The notes below the pieces were generated by a model, which was not told the DNA's origin, did no database searches, and saw nothing but the letters and a program-made list of their open reading frames with translations. Below are positions 46,513 through 57,200 of a DNA stretch of 64,000 bases, in pieces. Made by a program: the position numbers and the translations under genes. How positions within the stretch are numbered: the stretch's first letter is position 1; every line of letters starts with the position of its first letter. Origin of the DNA: Watersipora subatra (lineage: Eukaryota; Bryozoa; Gymnolaemata; Cheilostomatida; Watersiporidae); the NCBI RefSeq assembly GCF_963576615.1, contig NC_088708.1, forward strand, positions 68,282,672 to 68,346,671, read 5' to 3'.

Positions 46513-46791
46513 TCATTCCCTTCTTAGCAACTCGATAGTTGCTAAGAGCTCCCATTTTTTCAATATATATTCGTTGTACATTTTAATCATGTTCTCCGTG
46601 ATAGTCAGCTGAATTTTATAGCTTTCAGATGAATGCATCCGTTTGTCTCTATTGGCTCTGAATAGTCTTGTATCTATGTCTCTCTTTCTGTTCGTGAGAA
46701 GCATTATCTGTTTGTCAGCGGATGAGATATCCTTGTTTATCATCTCTATCACCTCCTCTACCATCTGTTCTTCCTCATTTACTGAAGTCAT
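46513..46791 (-). CDS. Intronless 92-residue coiled-coil-like protein, unknown function
   Basis: The ORF opens MTSVNEEEQMVEEVIEMI and ends ATIELLRRE. It is highly charged and helical in composition, with Leu/Ile/Met spaced as in a coiled coil, and has no Cys, signal peptide or membrane segment. A TATA word (TATATAAG on the minus strand, 46863-46856) lies about 65 bp upstream of the ATG, implying a short 5' UTR, and a histone-type stem-loop lies just after the stop. I recognise no family. It lies alone between ruvbl2 and the EGF gene on the opposite strand. It could be a real S-phase-type gene, the last exon of something longer, or a chance ORF; the paired 5' and 3' signals favour a gene. Confidence 0.5.
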   Translation of the reverse strand: MTSVNEEEQMVEEVIEMINKDISSADKQIMLLTNRKRDIDTRLFRANRDKRMHSSESYKIQLTITENMIKMYNEYILKKWELLATIELLRRE

Positions 46792-46855
46792 TTTGGGTAT
46801 TCACTTTCTCTATGTAAGCTCAGTGTATGATGTGCAGTGTTTGTTTGTCCCTGTG

Positions 46856-46863
46856 CTTATATA
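46856..46863 (-). promoter_or_regulatory. TATA box of the 92-codon gene
   Basis: TATATAAG on the minus strand, placed so that initiation about 30 bp downstream would give a 5' leader of roughly 35-40 nt before the ATG at 46791. Confidence 0.4.
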
Positions 46864-46899
46864 TCCACACTGAGCAAAAGTGTCGGTGGTGTCGCATGT

Positions 46900-49420
46900 G
46901 ATCAGTAGCACCAGAGCTAGGGGTATGGCATGTGCCAAGAAAGTGATGTAGGAAATCTCAGCACTTGCCATATGTGACATTTCACAGGTGATGAATAGGA
47001 AAAATTATAACGAGTATTGACACCAGCAATTTAGTCTTTAATCCTTTCTCAGTACATTTTGCAGATAGTGACACTAAATAATAATTGGCTTTCTTACTTT
47101 TACCAATTTGCTAAGTTAGAATGGTACCAGCAAATAAGCCCAAAATTATATCCTATATACTTATTGCATTATGTGCTAGTTAAGCTTATAAGATTGAGAA
47201 TGCAGTGATCAAAAATTTTCGAGTGGTCTTCATTTAACAGATATTTTTTTTATTATAAAAGTAAATAACTGCTTTAGACCATAATATGGTATTCTTACAA
47301 GCTACATCATTCTTTACTGTTTTGTAGTACTAAGGTCAGCGTTATATGGGCTACACATTGTAGTGCCAACATCTACTAACAACTCACTGACAGCTTACAA
47401 CAAGTTCTTATCAGCTGATCTGTACTGTTGAAAACATTAAGTGTTCTTTGATGTGCACTTCTAAATTTTAAACATAGAAAAGTGCACATTATAATGATTG
47501 CATCGAACATTATAAACTAAATGTGAAATATCTCTTCTTACCCTTAATTGTCTAGTATGCTACTCAAGGTAACTAGTTTTGCAATCCTGAAACAATATTT
47601 GAATACATCTACCAAATGCTATTACCCATTTCCAAATGGTAATATCATTCCTGATAGCTAGCATATAGCTAAATATCACACAAATAATCACATATTAACC
47701 TGTAGCCATGATAGGCATAAGGAGAAAGAGTAACTTCTTTTAGAAGGGGCATGTTTGCAGTTGTGTTTATAGGATAGGAAGGTTATTTTCTACAAATCAA
47801 TCGTCATGGGAATAGCTTGTCATGGCTACTACCTGTTGTGTACTGCTAAGCTGGCTCGCAAGAGAAGACACTCCTAAAGGTCTTCCACATGATCAAGACA
47901 TGAAGCATAAGAGCAGGAACATACATGTAGGTACAGGGCGAGTCTCACTCGACCTTCTCAGTCTGCTTGTGTGACTGTATGCAGTTAGACAAACTGAACA
48001 GCTCATGCTTTTGTAAAGAGGATTAGCCAGTGCTACGGGTGTGCCACCTCATGCCAGCATCTTGTACTTCATAGCTTGTTGGTTCCTCGTCTTTACCGAT
48101 AGGTTGGTAAACAGTTTCCAAGATAAAACAAATCTAGCAGCGAGGACCCTTCATAAAACACACAAGCGAGCATGAATTGCAAGCTTCCACTCTGCAATTT
48201 ACTGCCTTGTCGAAGCCCAACTACTATGAAACACAGGTGCCATAATAACGTCACGCAAACTCCTTGTCATGCTGGAGCTTTGCTCACAAAGCAGAGGTAA
48301 AAGCAGTTATTGTTTGCCAACCGTTTGATGTGATGGTCTGTATGAATGTAGCAGAAGGTAAAATCTTTAGAACTTAGAAAAATTGCTGCATTATTTTGCT
48401 CATTCCAACTTTGCTAAAAACTAAGTTTTGTGGAATATGGTATATTTATTTTGTGAAAGATGTTACATCAAAGTTAAGTCTAGGCTCTCCACAACAGCAT
48501 CACCAACTGAATGCATAGAGCAAGCAAGCTCACCCTCAAGGCCAAATGCACTTTTAATTTCGAGATGATTTCCTGGATGGATTTAACAGCTGTTGTCAGT
48601 TTGACAAAATAAGTAAAAGCCTTTTGAAAACTTAGTAGCATAAGAGTCTGTTCTATTGTGGAGTTAGAGACCAGCTAGAAGCTTGTAGTGGGTAGTTGAG
48701 CAAAGGGTTGGTGAAGGAAACAATTCTTATTGTGAAGATGAATTCCTAGAGAGAAAGCTTGCTGTCACTGCTCTAAAAATGTCACCAAAAATTGTACTGC
48801 TCAAATCTTTTGAAGGGTTTCATTATCGAATGAAGTATAGGTTATTCTAGAAGCCAAAGGTCCCTCAGCGCAACGTGTATATATCTATGAACATAAAATA
48901 TGTATGGAATATATCACATGTTTATTTTCTACCATGTTTTGAGAAAAAAAACTATGACTAACTTTTAATTTTAATTGTTAGCCAAGCTGTCAGCAAGTAA
49001 TAAAGATATTGGCAGCTTATGTTATAGCGTGCCCTCACCACATCTATCGTTAAAGCAAGGTGTCTTTTAGCAATTGTTTGGTTACATGTTTCATTGCATG
49101 TCATGACTACATCCTGTGTGAGTTTGCATCAGATCTTACAAAGCTTTTGACATTCGTATGAGTACATTCTAAGTTTCTACTATGAACTTGTCTCCAAAAT
49201 TGAAAAACATTATATTACACAGTCAGGAATTGCTAGGTACATGTTTCATACAACATAATTAAAATCAGTTTTATAGTTTTGCTATAAGAAGATCTATTTC
49301 TCTCTTCTTCATTTTTAATTGCTTCACATGCACTCATGAGAACATTACTTAACTCTGTGGCTGGCTAATTTAAGCATCAAAAATTAAATATTTAAAAACC
49401 AAGTTAGCTTGCACTAGTAG
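46900..49420. other. Intergenic or 5' region of the EGF gene
   Basis: 2.5 kb of AT-rich DNA. I see no exon supported by frame and splice signals. The promoter and possibly first exon of the EGF gene should lie in or near it. Confidence 0.35.
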
Positions 49421-49426
49421 AAATCA

Positions 49427-49478
49427 ATGCACAAAATATTTTTGGGTTCATTGTTGTTTTTTCTGTTGCTGGATATTT
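49427..49478 (+). CDS. Possible signal-peptide exon of the EGF gene
   Basis: ATG at 49427 gives MHKIFLGSLLFFLLLDI, a good signal-peptide core, followed by a GTAAAA donor. However its phase (one base left over) does not fit the next exon at 49603 as drawn, so an extra exon or another first exon may be needed. Confidence 0.25.
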
Positions 49479-49602
49479 GTAAAATACCTGAACAATTACA
49501 GTGATTGGTCAGATTTGACTAGTAGAAGTCTAGTAACCAGTAAGCATGTTTAGTCCTGTTATACCATACCTATTGTTTCCTATGTCATTCGTAAATGTTC
49601 AG

Positions 49603-52600
49603 GAAAATAACCAGCAGTGCACAAGCCAGGGAGGTAATTTATATTTTAATAATATATATCTATTTGTAGTTAATTACATATTTCAAAGCAGTCAAAGTGG
49701 TTGTATGTTTTACCATGTCTCAAACTGCTAAGCTCAACTCGCTTTTCCCAAAAGTTAAAATAGGTTGTCATCTTTAGTGAAAGCTTTCACAAACTTCCAT
49801 AGCAGATTGAGGGATTTGAAAAGGTCTGTCAGAGCCTTTCTTGTAAGGCTCTATAATAAGACGGTGCCATTACCTATAGGTACCTCGTAACTGAAAACCT
49901 TCTGTGGTTTTTTAATACTTTTGAAGATTTTTAAGGAATACATTTTTGAAGGTTTTTTGGTTATATAAACACTAATACAAGTAACCTTAGATCAAAATTC
50001 ACCTTTCTTTCCTGACTCCTTGAATGCAGAATGGTCTACCTTGAGATTTAGGAAAAAAAGACAAATATTTATGATCATTTTATCACATTAATGTTTAGGG
50101 GTCCCTTCATTGTTAATCAAGTTGCATATATAAAAATGATTGCTATGATTAAAAAGCTAATTTTAAATTTAAAAAAGCAAACATTTGAACCATTCTAAAT
50201 TTGCCCTGAAACTCTGTTTTTGTGACTCAAGCCTACGACAGTCTGAGGGATTGGTCAATGTGTTGCAGTGGTGTGCCAGTATAACGGAATCTGTGAAGAG
50301 CACATCGCGGACGATGGCACCAAGTTAGAACTCTGCAAGTGTCAACGTCAATTTAGCGGCAGGGAATGTGAATTTCCTAATACGATTTGCGAGTACAGCT
50401 GCAAGCATGGCTCTGTTTGTCTGGCCGATGGGTGCGGTTGTACAAATGCTTCTCTCTATACCGGAAAAGACTGCGGTGAAGTGCATTGCATTGGTGGGTG
50501 AAATCAAGCTATACATATGAATCCGGCAGATTGGGCAGTGCATGACATTTTTAGTCTGTTTGTAATTACCTGTATGTGTATTATCTGTGCTCTGTTGTAG
50601 TGGATAATAAGATCACACCAAACTATTGCAAGAATGGAGGGGTATGCCACATGGGCCAGTGCGTCTGCCCCCGCCACACTAGGGGGAGCCACTGTGAACT
50701 GATAGCCTGTGGGGCGTACACGTATGCATGTATATATTTAACATACATTTTACTTGGTTACAAGTTACAATATCTTTGCAAACATACCTTTAACCCTTTT
50801 CTTTTAGACTATGAAAACTTCAACTTTTTTACTAGTAAGTCATCCCAACGATTTGAAGATAATTTTTTCAGTAACTGTTAAAGCGCACCTATTTTTTAAA
50901 GGTAATGTACAAAAACTCCCAAAAGCTGTAGAAAGCTGATAAACTTATTAGATCAAGCACAGCACACATATTTTAGAAAATAGATGATCAAAGGTTTATG
51001 TACACTAGTTCTGAAGGGCAACATGTGCTCTATTACTGTTGCAAAGCAAAGTAACACTGATAAACTAGTTTGTGTACTCTTTGATAACAAGTAATCAATT
51101 AGCTGTAAAAAATAGTGCATGAGGCTCCTAGCCTTACTTTTCTCCATTTTATTAACTAGCTAAAAATCTAGCGCAACAAATGCATCTTATTATTGACTGA
51201 ATTCATTCATGTACATAGCGAAGCTATCAACTAAATAGTAATTTTTTTACAAGCAACTAAATAGCTTACTTGATGAATTCATTATAGGTGTCTGGAAGGA
51301 TATTGCTCTTTGGATAAATGTATATGCGATGTACCCTGCACAATAGGTAAGTCATAGTAAATGCTTGCATACAAAATAGTACACATACTACTTGTAGATG
51401 TGATAGTTATCTCAATTGATCAATTTGTATCATTTCTATTTTAAACCTCATCTGGTTTGAATTTAACAATTCTGAATCAGTGGCTCAAAGCATTAAAAAA
51501 TATAATATTGTACGGTATGCATTCACCAAAAGTAATATTTCAATATACGCAAGTCATGCGATGTAACTGTAAATCACCTATTACTGTTCTCAGTCAGTAA
51601 CTGGACTTGAATAATAGAAGCAATGAGTATGGATGAACTGAGCTTTTGTACTAATTGTGGCTGTAGTTACAACATCAAATCGTAAGGTTGTTGTGAAGAT
51701 CAACTCATAACCTCCCCTAATGATTTGAATAAAAAGGATTACAAATTTGCTTTCTTCTCATGTATACAGATGTACACATGAGAAGAGTTGGCAGAAAACC
51801 TGCAGTTGGCCAATCATCCGGACTGTTCAGATTTACTACAAAACCTGAACATGTTGAAATGTTTTGTGAACAGTATAGTGCACAATTAGTAGTGTAGAAT
51901 TGTCTATTTTTCAGGATGTGATCAAACAACTGGGTTATGTAAACAGGATACTGGATCTTTAGATGGGGAAGAAAGGCTAAGTTTTAGATACAAAGTACTA
52001 ATAGGGACAATATCAGGGGTTGTAGCTCTAGTAATCATGCCAGCCATATACGCCATGTACAACATGAGCGTTGAGAATGCTGAACGAAACAGGCGGCTGC
52101 AATCTCAACTTCAGCTTGACAGGACAACTCATGAAGCTTTCCTAGGTATCTGTAACGCTTTGTCAGAAAAGCTTATGCACAAAGTTAGCTTATGCTAGTG
52201 ATGGCTAACTCAAGTCACAAAGGATATGTACAACTAGTGTTGGTTAACTCAAGTCACAAAGGATATGTACAACTAGTGTTGGTTAACTCAAGTCACAAAG
52301 GATATGTACAACTAGTGGTAGTTAACTCAAGTCATAAAGTATATGTACAACTAGTCATGGTTGACTCAAGTCATAAAGTATATGTACAACTAGTGATGGT
52401 TAACTCAAGTCACAAAGGATATGTACAACTAGTGGTAGTTAACTCAAGCCATAAAGTATATGTACAACTAGTCATGGTTGACTCAAGTCACAAAGGATAT
52501 GTACAAACTAGTGATGGTCAACTCAGGTCATAAAGTATATGCTATGCTATAAGCTATAAATATATAAGCTATGGAAATCTATAAGCAAGGAAGGACTTCT

Positions 52601-53321
52601 CCACAGTAGATTTCTAATACTCCAACGATATCCTAAAATTAAACAAGTCTCATGCAGGGTTCTAATAGTAATGGAAAGAGCTGGTTAAGTCAGATTGCCA
52701 GATATAAATTGTACATATACCCTTTACATAGTGTAGGAGAGCATTGGTAGAACTGGCCAGTCTTGGCGATTAAAGGAGCAAATACTTTTAGAGTTTGAAC
52801 AATTTGAAATCACATCTTTTTATTGGCAAATTTATATAACGATTTTAGAGCAAGAAGAAAATAAGAAATCAAGACTATCAGCACGAGCTAAAGCCAAAGA
52901 AGAGAGAAAACAGCGAAAGTTGACCAAACAGAGACGACAGACAGGAATATATGGTTCGGAAGATATCGACGCGTCAGAAACATTCTCTAGCAAAACTTCT
53001 GATCACAGCGTAAAACAAACACCAAAACGAGAATCGACTACATCGGTTTACCGCAAAGATTCAGGAAGCGCAAAAAGCGAAAAGTACCAAAGAAAAATGT
53101 CGACAAATGTGATGAAAGCCGAATCCGTGGCTCAAATAAGCAAAGCTTCAAAAAAACCGTCGAAGCCTAATACGGATGAGGTAAAGGAGGGATCGGTAAA
53201 GAACAGAAAATCTAAAATTAAACACTCACTGCAACACACCGATACTGATTCGTCTCTTCAAACCCTAGAGCTTAAAAAAGCAAAGAAGGGAAAGGGAAAC
53301 AAGGATAAAAAGAGCAAATAA
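49603..53321 (+). CDS. Single-pass membrane protein with EGF-like repeats, 5' end uncertain
   Basis: Exons: 49603-49633 (tentative), 50269-50493, 50601-50715 (or to 50721), 51288-51346, 51915-52145, 52849-53321. All phases agree, giving about 377 residues. The outside part holds three EGF-like modules (CQYNGICEEH...FSGRECE; CKHGSVCLADGCGC; YCKNGGVCHMGQCVCP...GSHCE) and a shorter Cys-rich piece (CLEGYCSLDKCICDVPC). One membrane span (VLIGTISGVVALVIMPAIYA) is followed by a heptad-like stretch and a long Lys/Ser-rich, probably disordered cytoplasmic tail ending KKGKGNKDKKSK. No kinase, DSL or laminin domain. I know no named family with this tail. A poly(A) signal is at 53545-53550. It converges with the DDHD gene. 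Confidence 0.7.
51915..52145 (+). CDS. EGF gene exon with transmembrane span
   Basis: Opens after TTTTTCAG and encodes CDQTTGLC (last Cys-rich piece), then LSFRYKVLIGTISGVVALVI (start of the span) and a cytoplasmic NAERNRRLQSQLQLDRTTHE with basic residues on the inner side, predicting type I topology. Confidence 0.75.
52185..52545. repeat. 39-bp minisatellite, about 9 copies, EGF gene intron
   Basis: Units contain GTTAACTCAAGTCACAAAGG then ATATGTACAACTAGTG. Variants CATAAAGTAT and GGTTGACTC alternate in a two-unit pattern. Located 40 bp after the transmembrane exon. Confidence 0.92.
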
Positions 53322-53544
53322 TAGAGAGAGGCAATAGAAAAAAGTTAACCAAAGATGAGGCCAGTGCCAAGATGCATGACCGGTGCGGTTCACTCACAGA
53401 CCCTAAGTGGAAAGCACAAGTTTCTGTGGGTGTTGGTGTACCAAAAAGGTGAAAACTTATAGGTTCTGTAGAGATAAAGTACAGAGGTAAAGTGTATTAT
53501 ATGAATGATTTTATATTGTATGTTTGTACCTCTATCGTGCTTAT

Positions 53545-53550
53545 AATAAA
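53545..53550 (+). terminator. Poly(A) signal of the EGF gene
   Basis: AATAAA 224 nt after the stop codon at 53319-53321, in a TA-rich context. The opposite-strand DDHD gene stops at 53671, so the 3' ends face each other about 120 bp apart and may overlap. Confidence 0.6.
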
Positions 53551-53670
53551 TACTAATAATAATCTAGCTCACAATGTTGTTAATATAATTCACCTCTCAC
53601 TAAACTGCATTCTGTGAGCATACAAGTGTAATTCAAATTTAGCATAGAAAAATATGAGCTGTGCAGATGA

Positions 53671-54220
53671 CTATTGTCTCGGTAAAAAGCCAGATTTAGG
53701 TGGAGGTCCAGTTGGCACAAAACCAGATAAGGGTGGTGGCCCAACTGGTTGTTCTGCATGACTCGAGTCTGAAGGTAGCGGCTGAAAGTGGTGACTGGAT
53801 AAGACAGGCGCCCCACTAGTATTTGTAGATCTCACTGATGATGACTGATTAGAAAAATCGCTTGCCTTAGTCGAGTGGGTTTGGTGATTGACATCTGCCA
53901 CAGGTGTTTGACTGGAATAGCTGACATTTGGTGTAGCAGTGTGGAAAGGATAGCTACCCCTTGACATGAACTGATAACCTGAAAAGTCAATACCCGGAAA
54001 GCTAACACCTGCCAATCGTGGCTCACTGGGATAGCTGACACCTGCTAAGGATGGCTGGCTCGGATAATTAGAGCTCCCTACAGGTGGTAGAGCTGATGAA
54101 AAGTCTGGAGCTACAGCTGAATTATTTCTTGACATAGATTTTTTATCCTTGACATCTGGAAATACTCCGAGAGGAGCATAGACTTCTTTCATGATCATTA
54201 GTGAGACATCCTCAGACTCC
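53671..54220 (-). CDS. SEC23IP/DDHD2: Last exon of the DDHD gene with Pro/Ser-rich tail
   Basis: Begins [20 protein letters not shown], the end of the DDHD domain, then continues uninterrupted for about 150 codons. It contains a repeated YPSxPxLAGVS motif and finishes [23 protein letters not shown]. The frame is intact to TAG, so read-through into intron or UTR is unlikely but cannot be excluded without cDNA. Confidence 0.85.
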
Positions 54221-57200
54221 CTGCAACGACCAGCAGCTCATCTCAGAATCAATCAATCTTTACTATAATAAGCTCAACATTGTGTAAGAAGGTTTGGCTA
54301 TTTATAAACACTAGCGATAAGCCAGCGATGCTCATACTTTCATCCATATTCAATCAGATAGCCAACAGGTTGGTGTCTAAGAGACTGCTTCGCAGGAACC
54401 AGATAGTTTTAAAACCAAGTATTTTTGGCATGAACCATATGTGTGCTAACTTTGGTTAAATGTGAAAATGCATGGCGTTTACATAAACTATAGACACACA
54501 CAATGACAAAGTGGGGTTTATTAATATACCAGATGAATGCCTGGCATTGCCCAGGTAATAATTACACAATGAATTTGAGTAACTTACCTGGTAATTTAGT
54601 TGGTAAGCTAGTAGCTTAAGCTAGTCTAAATCTTTACTATAATAATAGCTGTAAAGCCAGCTTGACATTACGCGAAATGGCGTAACCTCAAGCTGGCCAA
54701 TAGTATTTTCGCTGTTACTGCATAAGTATGTGCCCTATAGAATACGTAGTATGGCGAGGATGGCGCAATGTATTAGGTTAGCTCGCTGATCTACAGACCA
54801 GAAGCTTCCGAGTTCTAATTCAGTGCAAAGTGGATTTTTCGCTCCTAAAACTTTATCGGTGTTACTGGACAGATGAATGACAGTCGACAGGCAAACGCTG
54901 ATATAAATATATAAGTAGTAAACAACAAACAAGCATTTACATATAAGAACGGAGGAGCAAAAGCTCAGGAGCAAAATGGAAATACGGCCCAGAAGTGAAA
55001 TTAGAAGTTGAGAAGCTAAATGATGCAAAATTACTTTACATAAATGGCTGCAAAAATAGCAATAAGTGGACTTGTGCAGATTTCTAAAGTAGATCTACAT
55101 CTATGCCCAGATACACAGGGAGTCTAATAACTAATAGGATACTTACCAATATACGAGATGACTACTCAGAGCAAAGAGATAATCATTGAAACTCTCAAAT
55201 GGAGCCTCTTGAAGGACATAATCTATTCTTCGACCCTGGTTGAGCACGCCCACCTCTACTTCGCTTTCTGCCAGGCTTGATACAGCTACAAGTAGATCAG
55301 GGTGATAACATATTGACAATATTCTGGCCTCCTCTATACGTTAACACATGTGTATATGTCTTATAGCTAAGAGACATCAAGTTGTTACCTATTGGGTAAA
55401 CTAATATTACACGAAAATTAAACGCAGCGATGTGATATGATGGTGTGTGATATACACTGGACACCTTTGCTAGAAAACAAAAATTCTCATTCAACAAAAT
55501 TGTTAGTCATTGTTAATCTAGCTGATAGACATAAATCTATATATATAAATATCAATGTTTGTCATTTGTCTGTTGGTCAGTCATTCATGTGTCCAGTTAT
55601 AGCAATTTACATATAACAACAAAGAATCCACTTTGCATTGGCTTTGAACTCGACACCTCTGGGTCTGCAAGCAGACATTCTACCGACTACACTAAGCACT
55701 ATACCCCACTACACCCGACTAGCACCCCACTACACTATCTTTCTTACATACCTTTTCTATCCATAATTAAAATATATCGGTTCGGCAGTGTTTTCTCAAA
55801 TTGCATCGGTTCGGCATATCGGAGTTGTATTACCACTTTTACTTCTAGCCACAATCGCAGATTACAAGCGAAGTATATATGCACTTTTGTTAATTAATAT
55901 CACCTTTTTCTTTGAAAGTTTTTAAAACCTTGCGTTCATTACCAATTTTTCTTTATTAGTAATTTTCAAATGTGCCGTTTCAATTTCCATGCCTTCAATT
56001 CCGGTTCTACTAGCAACTATTCCTAAAGTCAATCGCTACAAACTGTAAAAACTAGAAACTTTCCACATGGACCGTTGCATGTTGCGTTATCTCGAATAGG
56101 AATTGCCTCTCCGTTCAGTCAGACAAGGTACCCTCATGCACTTCAGTGATGTATTTTGATTCCGATATCTCATTTTTACGTTTGTACCAGTATTGTAACA
56201 GTTGTAGTCAAAATTTTGATGAATAGCTTCTGCTGCAACAGTAACCTTTTTTATAAACATACACTGCTATGTAGTTATTGTTATTACTAATTTAACATAT
56301 TCATGAATTTTATTTTGTTTCCTCAGTTTGTATTGATTGTGTAAGTAGCAAATCATTTTTCATTATAATCAGTGTAGTAGAACAGACTTCATCTAGCCAT
56401 TGCTTGTTTATTGATTCACATTAAAACATCTTTACAGTTGTTTTATTTTTCTCTAATTTTGTTTGAACTGACAAAACACTTTTTTCATGATAATAAATTT
56501 AAAAGTTATAATGGTAAATGTTCTATATGTTAAACAAAAATATATATTTTCTGAGCAAAAACTTTTTTATTATCCGGACATCCAGCTAATCTTCACTATG
56601 ATAAGAGCCCCGTCTGTCCATCTAGAGCCACGCTAAAAGCGTTAAAAAAAATGCCTCAAACAGTAATTCAACTCGAATATTCCACTTAGCAGACAGGCAT
56701 GCTAACCACTGCACCACTCGGCCACCTTGTCACAGTACGGAATAATTATACACATACTTATTACACATGATGATCTTTTATGGCACTCGAGACCGCCAAC
56801 GTCTTAGTTATATATTAAATTAATCCTAATTCTGTCCTGATCTCAAATATGTAAACCAAACATGTTATGTTTTGAATGATTATGTAGGCTAGATTCTGAA
56901 CATTTCATTTTGTAATGGTTGAAGGTAACAATCTGTATAGATATGATCACACCACATATATTTATATCTGCTTATTTCAAGTCATATACATGTATACACC
57001 CTTAAATATTACCACCACAGAGAAAATAACTTACACTCGAGTTCGGACTGCGTGTCCAGTTTGTCCTCTACAACAGACTCTATGGCCTTATCAAATTCCT
57101 GTGAGGTTTGTTCCTCAGTGCTGGGCTGGTTATCAGTCCCTCCACTAGTGTGAGCTCTGGCAAAGTCATTAATGGTCGTCCATGTGCTCTTTATCGACCT

